Counted from the stretch's first letter, positions 1-10,664 are shown. The stretch: 64,000 bases of DNA from Microvelia longipes (GCA_018340805.1 JACMZG010001870.1:23161592-23225591); one strand, 5' to 3'. Made by a program: numbers and translations. The notes: a model not told the origin generated them from the sequence alone.

Positions 1-1031
1 TAAAACTTTAAGGTCTTAAAAATAGACTGCTTCGAAATTTAATTAATATTTACTTGGAACAGGCCATATAGGTAACGTAACAATATGGGTTTCTTTTTTA
101 ATTTCCCTTAAAATTTAATTACGTATACAAAACTTAATTGTCTTAAAAATATACCATTTGGAAATTTACTTATTATTTACTTGGAACAGGTCACTTCACC
201 TAAATTAATGGCAACGCTAAATATCAATATAATGAAAGAACAAATAGTACAAAACAACATATAATACTAAAGGGACTTCTTCTGCGCGGGAAAATAAAGC
301 GGGCAAAGTTCGCTAAATACATGGCAATATTTACAAAAACCATTTAAAATATAAATAAAATGGCGTGAACCATTTATAGCTAAAAGCTTTTTGCCATTCT
401 TGGTAGAATATTTTACTTGTTATGAGTGCCAAAGTTAACAATTATATGTATTTAACAAGAGATCAAATTAGATTATAACATCTTTTTAGCATATTATAAC
501 TGTAGCAGTAATAGAAAAATAATAAAAATATCATGTCACGGGTCTTTCTTGTCAGCATACTCACCACGCACTAATAGCTCAGTTTATGCTTAATTTTAAA
601 AGGCTTTAGCGCATTTCCTCTAAAAAAATCCGGGAAAATTGAGTATCAAGTACCAATGCAGCTGCTCAGGCTATAAAGAAATGAATATTTTAAAAACGTT
701 CTTGAACTTTAAAGAGTCTAGTGAAGAATTACAAATAAACGAACACCAACACGTCTGTTCGCTACACTAAATTTTTCGTAAAACAGAGTTAGCTTTTGAC
801 AATAATGTCATATGCCGTGCCGGATAGTTGAGTTCAGGTTTCCTCCAGACTGCCAAAAAAGTAATCTGGAACTCAACTCTTCGCCACTGTAGGTTGCATT
901 ATTCCCTAAAGCCGGCTCTGGTTTCCGCAAAACTCCAGTATTGTGAAGACATGTCTTGGTGTTTATTTTTTTTTTAAATTATATCTTATGTTAAATTCTG
1001 AAGATTTCTAATAATTTACACTTTTTTCTAG
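1..1031. other. Left edge: AT-rich non-coding, probably defensin intron
   Basis: I see no convincing exon here on either strand. The stretch ends in a pyrimidine-rich tract and AG immediately before the defensin exon at 1032, so at least its right part should be intron of that gene. No signal-peptide exon (ATG, hydrophobic run, GT donor) could be recognised, so that exon is probably left of the window. Confidence 0.5.
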
Positions 1032-1192
1032 ATGGAAGTGTAAGAGTGAAGAGATTAACCTGTGATTTACTAAGCTTTCAATCAAAGTGGGTAACGCCTA
1101 ATCATGCAGCTTGTGCAGCACATTGCCTAGCACTGTTTAGAGGATATAAAGGAGGTTACTGCAAGGGAACTGTCTGCCACTGCAGAAAATAA
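1032..1192 (+). CDS. Insect defensin, last coding exon (partial gene)
   Basis: This exon encodes the end of the propeptide and the whole mature peptide of an insect defensin, a secreted CS-alpha-beta antimicrobial peptide normally made by fat body and haemocytes. A TTTTTTCTAG acceptor precedes it. The exon opens in phase 1 (two bases of a split codon), then reads GSVRVKR, a furin-type Lys-Arg site, then a 45-residue mature peptide beginning [18 protein letters not shown] and ending VCHCRK, TAA at 1190-1192. The six cysteines have spacing C-X16-C-X3-C-X11-C-X4-C-X1-C. Insect defensins normally have nine residues between cysteines 3 and 4; here there are eleven, a small loop insertion. The [10 protein letters not shown] and GYKGG segments are typical of hemipteran members (recalled, not searched). 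The signal peptide exon is missing from view. The reading frame is open and the key cysteines intact, so I read it as functional rather than a pseudogene. Confidence 0.9.
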
Positions 1193-1612
1193 ACATTCAT
1201 CAAGAATCCTTCAGCAGGTGTAGAACTATATCGACATAGTTCTGCATTTGTAGATTTGTCACATATCTTAGATCTATATACCAGGTGCAGTTAGACTAGT
1301 TTGAGCTGTTGAACTCAAATGTTTGAGTAGACATCCTATTTTTTTTTGTTTTAGTGACTTAAATTTAAAACAATGTGAAAAGGGGTTTAGTTTCTACTGA
1401 GCCACTCGATACGTATAGCTACTACGCCATGGAGATAACACACTTTACTTTTTATTTTTATAAAATAGTATATTATATCTGTACCCATCTCACAGCCTGT
1501 CCAATGGGTAATATATAAGGATAAAAGTGTAGTAATCATGAATTACTAACATTTTCTTTTTAACGGCTATTGAAATTTTGTATAACTCCGTACTAAGATG
1601 ATATATAAAAAC

Positions 1613-1703
1613 TGAACCAGCTTTAGTTCTACAACAGTTTTTAATAATGTTTTATTTAAAATAAAGCATTATTAAAAACTGTTGTAGAACTAAAGCTGGT
1701 TCA
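1613..1703. repeat. Near-perfect 91-bp palindrome
   Basis: Arms 1613-1657 and 1659-1703 are reverse complements over 45 bp with one mismatch (1650/1666, which would be a G-U pair in RNA) around a single central base at 1658. Each arm begins TGAACCAGCTTTAGTTC. There is effectively no loop, so this may be two abutting inverted copies or a foldback MITE without interior. Confidence 0.95.
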
Positions 1704-2539
1704 ATCTCTATACACCATCTAAAACACGAATTACCTTCATACTCTTCACGTTTATATTCTGATCACCTCCTAATGCTCGCCACATTATTTCCTAAAACAA
1801 AATAAAAAATATTTTTTTTTTATCAATTCTTAAAAAACAAAGTCATTTTTTAATATAAAAAAAAATATTTTATTGAATGAGGTAGCTACCACCGATACTT
1901 GCTGGTGGAGGATATGAACATCCTCTTAAATATATCATCTATAATTTTAATAAGTGGGCTAGTTACAAACAAAATAAAGAAAAAAATAATTTCTTAACCC
2001 CCGAAATATGTCTAGTTATACTAAACCAACATTCCTTTAGTGCTTTGCACACTTTTCCTATCATTTACATTGCAGGAGTTAAACTTTTAAATAGCTTAGT
2101 CCCTAACCATTAAAAGGATCATAGATAAATACAAATCTTCAGCCCCTTTACTATACAACATACACACAAATATGTATATACATTTCTATTCTTCTTCATG
2201 ATTATTTATTTAATTTTCTTAATATGTTTTTTAAGTTAAATTTTTGTAGATTAAGGCAATATAATTCGTGGAGGGGCTAATTTCAAAGCAGAGTGGGTTT
2301 AAGCCCCACCTAAAATCGCCTATGGATAGCATGATAAAGAACCTTACCTTGAAAGATAAAGAATTTTCTACACTCTAATTGGAAAGTAGAAAATTCGTAA
2401 GTCTTAATATTGGCTAATCTTATGACTTATTGTGCGCTGCACTACCAGAGGCTGAATTTAAGCTCTCTAGCCAGTTCTGTGTAGCAGGTTTAGCATTAAC
2501 ACAATCTTATTCCGTTTAAATTAGTATATTTATTCCATT

Positions 2540-2742
2540 AGCCGATTTCGGCACCGGAGGTTCGGGGTTCGCAGCCCGGGCTATGCTCCAAGATTTTATG
2601 AATAGTATTTGTATTAAAAAGATTTGGCCAACTTTAATTAATTCTTTGAGTGTAGTAGATGCAACCCACCTGAGGTGGTTCCCGCAGGGTAAATACCCTG
2701 ATGGGCCGAAAGGCCCTAAAACGGGCATTTTATTTTTTTTTA
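2540..2742 (+). repeat. GC-rich tract of serial hairpins ending in a T run
   Basis: Against an AT-rich background this tract holds GCCGA-TT-TCGGC (2541-2552), then three back-to-back hairpins: CCACCT-G-AGGTGG (2666-2678), CAGGGT-AAAT-ACCCTG (2685-2700) and GGGCC-GAAA-GGCCC (2703-2716). It ends in a long T-rich run at about 2728-2742. It is open on both strands over short distances, but neither translation looks like a protein. It could be the structured end of a retroelement or a Pol III-type RNA; GGTTCG near 2569 is only a partial B-box. Class unknown. Confidence 0.55.
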
Positions 2743-3189
2743 TTCCAATAGCAGTATATTCAATATTTAGTTTAATTAATAAATATTCAGTATTCATGAG
2801 GAGTTATGGACTCTTAACTCTTTCATTAAAGTTTAAATTTCTTTGTCTGTAGTTCCAAAAAAAAGTCAGCACCTCTTTCTAAACAACCACAATTATAAAA
2901 CTTGTTTAACTTGTAAAATTGGTGTAAGTTCATTGTTTAATTTGTAAAATTATAAAATTTGTGTAAGTTTATACTCGTAAGTAAATAAAAGTTTTTATCT
3001 CAAATTTGAACATTTTATGAAAGTTATTGCTAATCCTATCGTGCAGGCAAAGACACAAGATATCTCTAAAAATAAAAATTGGTTTGTGTGAGCCCACACG
3101 CACATATTTATTGTGGTGTGTTATTTAATATAGTGTGTCCGACTTAAAATAAGAATAAAACAATAATTAAAGGGCATCAATGCCTGGAA

Positions 3190-3395
3190 ATAAGATATTG
3201 TATGCACCTTGTGAGTAAAATGCTATTTTCCCCTTACAATTACCTCCCTTGACTTTGCCTCATACACATGAATTCCTCGGCTTCCCCTCCGGAGCTAAAT
3301 ACTTTGGTTTCCTCGGCTTTTGCCTTAGGAACCAACTAACTGCGCAGGGAAATAATAGCATTCTTTACTCCCTTGGTGCATAAATAACTATTGTA
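3190..3395. mobile_element. Foldback/MITE-like element, about 205 bp
   Basis: Imperfect inverted arms of roughly 40-45 bp flank a GC-richer centre. The left arm reads TGCACCTTGTGAGTAAAATG; the complement of the right arm reads TGCACCAAGGGAGTAAAGAA and continues to match. The interior contains two CCTCGGCTT motifs. I could not define a target-site duplication, so the superfamily is open. Confidence 0.65.
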
Positions 3396-4750
3396 AGATT
3401 TAGTATTCTAATTATAAGTTAAACCAATGTCTAGAGATTTTTAAATTCAGTCATAATATGCTCAACCTCAGAATAATGAAGTAACCTAACTCCAGACAAC
3501 AGGGTTTAGGATATTTTAACACAAAGAAAAACAACAATCGTACAGGATATAAAATAATATTATTTACATTATAACTATAACTGTATTTACAATAATACCA
3601 AATGTCATACTATCTTAAGCTATATAATTCAATTTTAATACATTAATTTCAGTTAAAATAAATATTAGTTATGAGTTACAAATTAAAAATGCCACATTAT
3701 TTACATATACATTATAAATTGTATTACTATGAAATACAATTTTAATATAATTACAGTCAAATTTTATTTTATTATTAACATATATTTTATATTTTCAGAA
3801 AAATAACTGAGACAATTTTTGTATTTAAAATTGAATTTAATTTCTTCAAATAGATTTATCAAATACATAAAATTTAGAACAGAATCAGGTTATAAAATTA
3901 GCTTGGTACACTATTTACACATCATTTTACTTGTATGTAAGAGTAATCTTAGGAAAGAGCCAAGATACAGAGCTTAAACCATAACTTTGTTCAAAAATTT
4001 TGTTTTTTACTTTTATTATATCTTAAATATTAGTAGTACAGAATAAAAAATAATCTCATTTAAATTAACAATCAAAATTAAATACTGTAATACAACATCA
4101 CGTTTCTTAACCTACATAAATGATTAAAAAAATAAAATTCGTTATTTAAATGAATCAGGTACACAATATTATTTATATATACAAGTAAAAACCAATTCTA
4201 AGTAAGAACTATTAATATGCTCTAAATTCTAGTCAAGCTATAAAAATAAATACATTAAACCTAAATAGATGAACTACAAGGCTAACATACACAGGGAAGG
4301 TTCCAGGTTCCAACCACAAAAAAGAACCCCCTACCCTTTATAATAGGTATTTTTATATAAAAAACGTTTATCAAAGGAAAAATAGATTTAAGTTCAATTC
4401 TTTCAAAATCAATGTAAGAATTTAACTAAAATGAATAAAATCTAGCTTAATAACACAAACAAATCTATTGACATTTTTTGCACAAACCCTCATATATTTA
4501 ATACATACGTAAGTCCCTTGGCCAGGGCACAAGGGACATAGGTAAGAGGTCTGAGTGCCTTATCTTGATAATTACGTTCATAGAGAGGAAAAAATTAATT
4601 ATGAATTGTTTAAGAGAGGAGTGTAGGGGGTCTCATCGGCCAAGGCTGATGACCAACTTTAGAAATTTAATCCAATAATTATTGAGATGTGGAATATTCT
4701 AATAAAAGAAAACAGCATTTGTCTTTGCACAATTATGTAATTTAATTTAT

Positions 4751-4790
4751 ATAGCCAGCTTTTGACCTTAAGGATCATCATCAGTGCCTT
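4751..4790 (-). repeat. Recurrent stem-loop motif (CTGATGATG ... AAAAGCTGG)
   Basis: On the minus strand CACTGATGATGA is followed by a short stem-loop (ATCC-TTAA-GG) and AAAAGCTGGCTAT. The same layout recurs at 6285-6397, 30249-30281 and 35790-35825. It probably marks a structured part of a retroelement family. It is weakly reminiscent of a hammerhead core, but the GAAA is replaced by AAAA here. Confidence 0.45.
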
Positions 4791-5102
4791 GAATCTAAAT
4801 ATTTTTGACCCGTTTCATAGGATAAAGAAGACCTTATTTAATGTATATTAAATTATATTATTTTGGAAAGACATGTGCTGTTTTATTTTTTTAGAAATTT
4901 AGTACAACTGTCTTTTAACAAATTTTAAAACAAAACTCTATAAGTCAAAAACTATGATAATCACTTACATTAATGTTAATATATTATATACATAAAATAT
5001 GTTTAAGTAATGTAACATATAAAGCTTTATATTCATTAACTATACATTTAAGTAGCTTTATATTTAATTATATATTTATAGTTTAATATTATTAAAATAT
5101 AA

Positions 5103-5145
5103 ATATATATATATATATATATATATTATGTGTGTGTGGTGTGTG

Positions 5146-5196
<51 letters not shown>

Positions 5197-5197
5197 G

Positions 5198-5252
<55 letters not shown>
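5103..5252. repeat. (TA)n then (TG)n compound microsatellite
   Basis: A TA run passes directly into about 120 bp of TG repeats with a few interruptions. No coding or regulatory role is visible. Confidence 0.97.
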
Positions 5253-5255
<3 letters not shown>

Positions 5256-6238
5256 ATAACATTTATTGAAGAGAAAATTACAGCAATTATTTTATTTGCT
5301 AATTAAGTAAAAAATATAATAAAATTGAATGTGCGCTTTCAAAAAAGTAGAGCCGAGGCTTTTACAGATTAATCTTTTGATTGATCAACTGATTGCCACC
5401 TTTGTTTGAGATCAACAGCTACTGAGTGTCTAGGATAAATTTTCATTCGGGGCAAGCGAAGTACCATGATAAAAACTACATTTCCATCTAGTAGTGGGCA
5501 AGTTAACAATATATTTATCTTTAATGTTATTTTGTGATGTTAAACTCAATTTGATACAAGAAAATATTGACAGTAAGTCAATAGTTAGATTGAAGCGGAA
5601 ATGGTTTCAAGATTAGAGTTTAGTGTTAAGAAAAATGTTAGGTATATATAGCTGTCAATTTTTCCTTACAATATATAAATACAAAAGTTTAATCAAATTA
5701 AAAATCAATAAAACATTATGCCACACTTAGTCACCACTAGACACGTTTCTCTAAACTATTCATTAGTTTATTTCAGTAGTGTGCACATAAACATTACCGT
5801 AAAGTACCATAGAGATATATTACTAGAGAAGGCATACCCTACTTTAATACATTAGGCTTGAAACATCTTTCCAGGGCTCTCAGTGGGTGACTTCCAACTA
5901 AATTGTGTTAACGTTATAATAAATCAATTATTGTTGACTTATCACACATTATTTTTGTATTATAAACATTCAATTATATAAGCAACTGTAATTTTGTATT
6001 TATTTGATTATATTAATAATTGAAATTGTTCTCGTTACTTCTTCAATGTTTCAAAATTCAACTGATAAGAACTCTCAAGAATAATATCTCTATGAATATT
6101 AGATACTAATAATTGTCAACTTAAGGTCTAAAATTATCAAGCCCACTAGGGAGTCTCTCAGCTTTATTGAGAACTTATTTACAACTGACTTAATACATTT
6201 TTTCCATATCAATTTGCAAGAGGCTGAACAAGAATTTA

Positions 6239-6443
6239 TAATAGAACGAAAGAATGAAAAGTCTCTCCACAGTTATAGATTTTATTAAATGTAAAGCAGA
6301 GCGCTTTCGACCTAACAAGAGGCCATCATCAGTGCCTCATCATCAGACACTGATGATGACCTCTTGTTAGGTCGAAAGCGCTCTGCTTTACGTTTAATAA
6401 AATCTATAACTGTGGAGAGACTTTTCATTCTTTCGTTCTATTA
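6239..6443. repeat. 205-bp palindrome with 96-bp arms
   Basis: Arms 6239-6334 and 6348-6443 are reverse complements with only two mismatches, both G-U compatible in RNA, around a 13-nt loop (6335-6347). Each arm carries GTCGAAAGCGCTCTGC and CTGATGATG elements, so the element is an inverted duplication of the motif also seen at 4751 and 35790. The high arm identity implies recent origin or gene conversion. A transcript would form a long perfect dsRNA stem. Confidence 0.95.
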
Positions 6444-7218
6444 CGATGGACTCCATTTCTCAAACATCTGCTCATTCTCAAACATAAGAATTTATAAATT
6501 CAGGGGCAATGGTGACAATGCTTCATATAAAATCACAATCTAGAATATAAATGCATATCTATACATAATAATAAATATAAATCTATATAGGGTTCAATTT
6601 GAATAAAATCTGACTATGCAAGTTGACAGCAAACTCAATATTTAATCATTTCTTGGTGAGCATAGACATATACTAATAAGCAATTTTTGTTAATATCTTA
6701 CTAAAATAAATCTTATCATTTTTTGACTAAAAATCTGTGAGGTAAGTCATTCTATTGATTCATTGAAACCCCACCCCTTAGAGGAAATAGAATACACCAA
6801 TAGAATTTCTTTCTTAGCAAATTTTTGGCAGGCTGAAAACTGTTGAAAACTAAAATTGTAACAATATAGGCTAAACATCATGTCGCAAATCTTGTTTTAT
6901 ACATAATATTAAACAAGTTAGTAGTAAAATATGTCTCACTTGTTTTACTATATTATTTTAACACGTTGAAGTGACGAGATAATTGTATCCATGATTATCA
7001 CCATAAGAAACACCTCTTTATACATACTAGTGTTATTAATATTGAGCTTAGCTGAGGTGTTCCAATCATAAACAAAGCCATGTTTACTAATTTTTTTACA
7101 GTTTCATGGCAATTTTTTTGGCCTTGAATGTCTATATACAGATCTATCTTAAACTGTCATTTCTAACATAGGTATGACACTCACGAGATTACAATGACCT
7201 GATCTTCAAATTTTAATT

Positions 7219-8553
7219 TTAAGTAGTTATCATCTTGGTTACATCAGGAGTTGGCTTGAAAAGACGACCTTCTTCAGGGGAATCTTGATCATTATCCCCT
7301 TGATAAAATTCATTGGGTGCTTCAACTTTTATATCTTCTTCTTGCTGAGACATCCTGACATCCGGATCTGTTTCATCAGGATCAGGTTCATTCCACATGA
7401 TCATATCACCCGGAACATCTTGCATTTGAACAGCAGGTGCATGTTCCAGTAGTCTTAAATTATCATACACATTACGAGTGATTAGTTCTAAGTAAATTTT
7501 AGAATTGGCATTTTCAGTCCTAGTAGAGACGTCAGGATGTAAATTAAACTGTGGTCCAAAATATTCAATGTATTCATTGTAAGGTATTTCGTTACTGATG
7601 GGTTCATCAACTAAAAGTGAGGTTTCATAAGTCCAGCATCTTGCAACATTTCTCAGAGTGTAACCTCCTCCACCCAACACAAGAACTGGTAAACCCAACT
7701 CTTTAACAAATTTAACACATTCTCCGTGACCTCTAGTACTCAAAGAAAAGCAACCTAATCTATCACCATCTAATGAGTCTGCACCGCACTGAAGCACTAT
7801 AGCACTAGGTTTATAATACTCCACAACATAACCAATAACAGGTTTGAACACTTGTGAATAACTGGCATCATCAATGCCTTCTTTAAGAGGTACATTTACC
7901 GAGTAATAGCGACCATTTTCAGCTCCTATTTCATACATATCACCAGTACCAGGAAAGAAATAGCTATCGTACTTATGAAAGGATACAGTCATAACCCTGT
8001 CAGTTAGATAAAAAGCTTCTTGGACTCCATCTCCGTGATGAACATCAATATCTATATAAAGAACTCTAGCATGATATTTTAGAAGTTCTAGAATTGCTAT
8101 AACAATGTCATTTACATAACAGAATCCTGAAGCTTCAAATTTTTTAGCATGATGAAGTCCACCAGACCAATTAATAGCAATATCACAACTTTTGTGATTG
8201 AGTTTAATTGCTCCTTCCAAAGAAGCACCTGTATACATAGAACAAAAATCATATAACCCGTCAAACACAGGACAGTCATCCCCAACATTAAATCGACTTA
8301 AATATTTAGTAAAATTTTGTATATTTTGAGGGGTTACTCTTTGTAAAAATTCAATATACTCTTCTGAATGAAATCTGCACATATCATGAGCTGTAGCTCG
8401 ATAGGGACGGTATATTTTCATTTTCTTATAAAGACCATAATGTAGAATAAGACTATTGACAACAGACAATCTGTGAGGTTTCATAGGATGTCCATTCCCA
8501 TAGTGAAAATTTCCCACATCAGGCTGATAAAAATAAAACACGTTTTTAGACAT
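7219..8553 (-). CDS. HDAC3: Histone deacetylase 3 (class I, zinc-dependent)
   Basis: Complete 444-residue protein, start at 8553 and stop at 7219. HDAC3 removes acetyl groups from histone lysines and is the catalytic subunit of the nuclear SMRT/NCoR (Smrter in flies) corepressor complex. The class I catalytic domain spans roughly residues 5-315. Visible active-site features are the His134-His135 pair ([19 protein letters not shown]), zinc ligands Asp170 and His172 ([10 protein letters not shown]) and Asp259 (CGADS), and Tyr298 in LGGGGYT. The [16 protein letters not shown]-terminus and the EAPNEFY tail motif mark it as HDAC3 rather than HDAC1/2. Numbering matches the human enzyme (428 residues); the C-terminal tail is slightly longer and acidic. 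The coding region is uninterrupted by introns, unlike the very intron-rich neighbour. A strong 3' splice site 51 bases upstream of the ATG argues for a spliced 5' UTR and against a simple retrocopy. The start is supported by alignment with the family N-terminus. Confidence 0.98.
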   Translation of the reverse strand: MSKNVFYFYQPDVGNFHYGNGHPMKPHRLSVVNSLILHYGLYKKMKIYRPYRATAHDMCRFHSEEYIEFLQRVTPQNIQNFTKYLSRFNVGDDCPVFDGLYDFCSMYTGASLEGAIKLNHKSCDIAINWSGGLHHAKKFEASGFCYVNDIVIAILELLKYHARVLYIDIDVHHGDGVQEAFYLTDRVMTVSFHKYDSYFFPGTGDMYEIGAENGRYYSVNVPLKEGIDDASYSQVFKPVIGYVVEYYKPSAIVLQCGADSLDGDRLGCFSLSTRGHGECVKFVKELGLPVLVLGGGGYTLRNVARCWTYETSLLVDEPISNEIPYNEYIEYFGPQFNLHPDVSTRTENANSKIYLELITRNVYDNLRLLEHAPAVQMQDVPGDMIMWNEPDPDETDPDVRMSQQEEDIKVEAPNEFYQGDNDQDSPEEGRLFKPTPDVTKMITT

Positions 8554-8605
8554 CTCTTTATGATTTGTAATTCTTCAAGATATCAGTATTATATTTTTCA
8601 AAACT
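8554..8605 (-). other. HDAC3: HDAC3 5' UTR segment with upstream 3' splice site
   Basis: Read on the minus strand, a tract of eight T then GTTTCAG ends at 8604, followed by 50 bases without an in-frame start and then the HDAC3 ATG. This is a good polypyrimidine/AG acceptor. I infer that the HDAC3 leader is spliced and begins in a separate upstream exon, the best candidate ending at 11569. Confidence 0.6.
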
Positions 8606-9270
8606 GAAACAAAAAAAACAATTAATGCATATTAAAATAACTAAACCCATTTAATCAGAGAAAATAACTGGATACTTAAAAATGATTTGTTGAATTTTGG
8701 ATACAATTTTCTGTTTTATGTAATCTCTGAACTCAGCCGTTTCTACACTCTCTTATACTTGGTACTTAAGTTATATGTTCGGCTTAGTTTACCTATATTA
8801 TCAGTGTAAAAATAATAGATCAGAAGTATTTGATACAATCACAACATTTTTTTGGTATACTATTGCATTTGTAAAATTTGGAACAATTTTACAAGAATAT
8901 ACAGCCAGTTAATCAAAACGAGGTTTATTTTTGTAGTAGTGTCTTCTTTGCATTTCACTACAACTGCTCCAACTTCTTATTCTACTTAAATAAAAAAAAT
9001 CCAGTCAGATTACCAAAACATGATTTTAATATTAATTCATTGAATACGTAATATTAAAAGGCACAATAAAGAACTTTACATACATAAAAAACAAAGTACT
9101 TATTGCTGTCATTACTTATTCATTTTTCATCCTTCTAAAGTAGAATACTTGGTTATATCTGTTTTTTCCTATATCTGTTCACAACATAGGAAAACAATGC
9201 GAGGAAGCCAATGAGACTAGTCGTAGATGTTAAACCATGTCCACAATTTCATATTAGACCAACCTCATTA

Positions 9271-10208
9271 TAATACGACACGGCTAAAATCAATTGACAG
9301 CGCGCCAAAAATCTGTGGGAAAAGAATTCTATGGTTTCAGACGAACACGCTCTTTCCCCCTCCACCTATGCCAACCTCGGTATAAAAAAAATACCTTTTT
9401 CGTAAATAAAATCATAAAAAGGCAACACTGGTTGTAAATATTTGTAACCTCGCGTCGCTTTTATTTCCCTCATTGTGCATATTTAATCTGTTTGAGTTCG
9501 TTTCGTTTCAGTCTAATCTGTTTTAATTCATCCCAATTATTGCAGAGATGTAATAGGATCTGAGTGCCTTATATTTGACGCATGGACATTTTTGATGTAT
9601 TCTTCAAGTATTTTCTTTCTATTTTTGAGGGGTACTGCGATGGTCTGTGGTCTGTCAAGCAAAGACAGCTTTTTTTCGAAAATGCCATGTTTCAATAGAT
9701 GCGTCTTGAATTTTTTTAAGTTCATGAATGCTTATTTGTGTCATATTATTCTTATAATATGAAAAAAATATACGCATTTCAATTATTACAAAACTTGACA
9801 CAAAAAGCAGTTTGTTTTGGAAAAAGTAACTTATAGCAGACGATTTATTTTAAATCGTCAAACTTTATCATAAGAAACTATTATATATGATTCCCAGTGC
9901 ATTTACGTTAATCCAACTTTAACTCACTTAATTCATACTTCCCGAACAAAATTCAAAGCAACACTTTGTTTGGTTAAATTATAAGATATAAAAAAAATCT
10001 ACTTAAAAAGGTAATAAATAAATTGTAAATAAAAATACGATATCAAATAAAAACAAAATAAAATTTTTCAAAACGAAACCTGATTTCAGCTGTTGCCAGG
10101 TAGGGATTTTTTTGTTAATTAAAGAGGGATTTAATTATTACAAAAAGAGGGTTGAAACATTGAGATTTGGCGGTGGGTGTCAATTGATTTTAGCCGTGTG
10201 TCGTATTA
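9271..10208. mobile_element. Nested TA-flanked inverted-repeat element (mariner-like), 938 bp
   Basis: The termini are TAATACGACACGGCTAAAAT and its complement with a 2-base indel, extending inward through CAATTGACA. TA lies on both sides (9269-9270, 10209-10210). Removing it restores the order CCTCATTA-GTTCCT, which matches the uninterrupted relative at 44728-44890 (CCTCATTGGTTCCT on its minus strand). TA duplication suggests the Tc1/mariner superfamily; no transposase is visible. It contains the small ORF at 9537-9725. Confidence 0.8.
9537..9725 (-). CDS. Unrecognised 62-residue ORF inside a nested element
   Basis: The ORF starts MNLKKFKTHLLKHGIFEKKL and ends TSLQ. It has protein-like composition (basic N-terminus, then RPQTIAVPL, then a charged helix-like stretch) rather than low-complexity sequence. 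An AATAAA lies about 75 bases beyond the stop. I do not recognise it firmly; there is a faint resemblance to N-termini of tRNA-wybutosine/tRNA-methyltransferase proteins, from memory only. It could be a gene fragment captured by the element or a chance ORF. Confidence 0.3.
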   Translation of the reverse strand: MNLKKFKTHLLKHGIFEKKLSLLDRPQTIAVPLKNRKKILEEYIKNVHASNIRHSDPITSLQ

Positions 10209-10664
10209 TAGTTCCTTATCACTATTTTCCCATGCTGACAACTGATAATAACTGTGTGCAATAGTATACCAAAAAATGTTGTGATAGTATCAAATAGTTC
10301 TGATCTATTATTTTTACACAGATAATATAGGTAAACTAAGCGGAACATATAACTTAAGTACCAAGAATAAGAGAGTGTAGGTACTTAAGGCTGAGTTCAG
10401 AGATTGCTACATGCAACAGAAAATTGTATCCTATAATAGGGGTCAGCACTTGATACAGAGTCCGATTCATCATGAACCCGCGTCCATGATTAGTAACTAA
10501 CAAGGAGAGTTGGTTTCTCTTATAATTTAGAAATGTTCACAAGAATGTAATACACTATAGGTATAGTGGAATACATTAACAAGTAAATAGACTTCCGTAA
10601 AATGCTAGTGCAAGTTCAAATAAAATCAGTTTTTAAAATAATTGATTGTTCTCTATATTTTAAC

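Larger units (their letters stand above)
1193..7218. other. Intergenic region between defensin and HDAC3
   Basis: No protein-coding exon is supported. AATAAA overlaps the defensin stop (about 1187-1192), which is very early for a poly(A) signal, so the true 3' end is probably further on. The stretch contains palindromes, a foldback element, a structured GC-rich tract and a microsatellite, listed separately. The remainder, about 3400-4700 and 5260-6200, is AT-rich with nothing I recognise. The HDAC3 3' UTR should occupy the part just below 7219. Confidence 0.6.
8699..10431. mobile_element. Composite foldback element, 1.73 kb, with about 170-bp inverted arms
   Basis: Arm 8699-8867 and arm 10257-10431 are reverse complements at high identity with small indels; both outer ends read GGATACAATTTTCTG. 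Between them lie remnants of a second element (9184-9270 and 10211-10256), related to the MITE at 44728-44890 and itself split by a third element (9271-10208). I could not find a clean target duplication for the outer arms. Confidence 0.85.

Noticed and set aside
2516..2852. Overlapping ORFs of 93 (-) and 89 (+) residues
   Set aside because: They mirror each other across the GC-rich hairpin tract and neither resembles a protein; openness follows from local base composition.
6239..6443. Confident call of an active hammerhead ribozyme
   Set aside because: An extra base after CTGATGA and no clear cleavage-site strand; kept only as a hypothesis.
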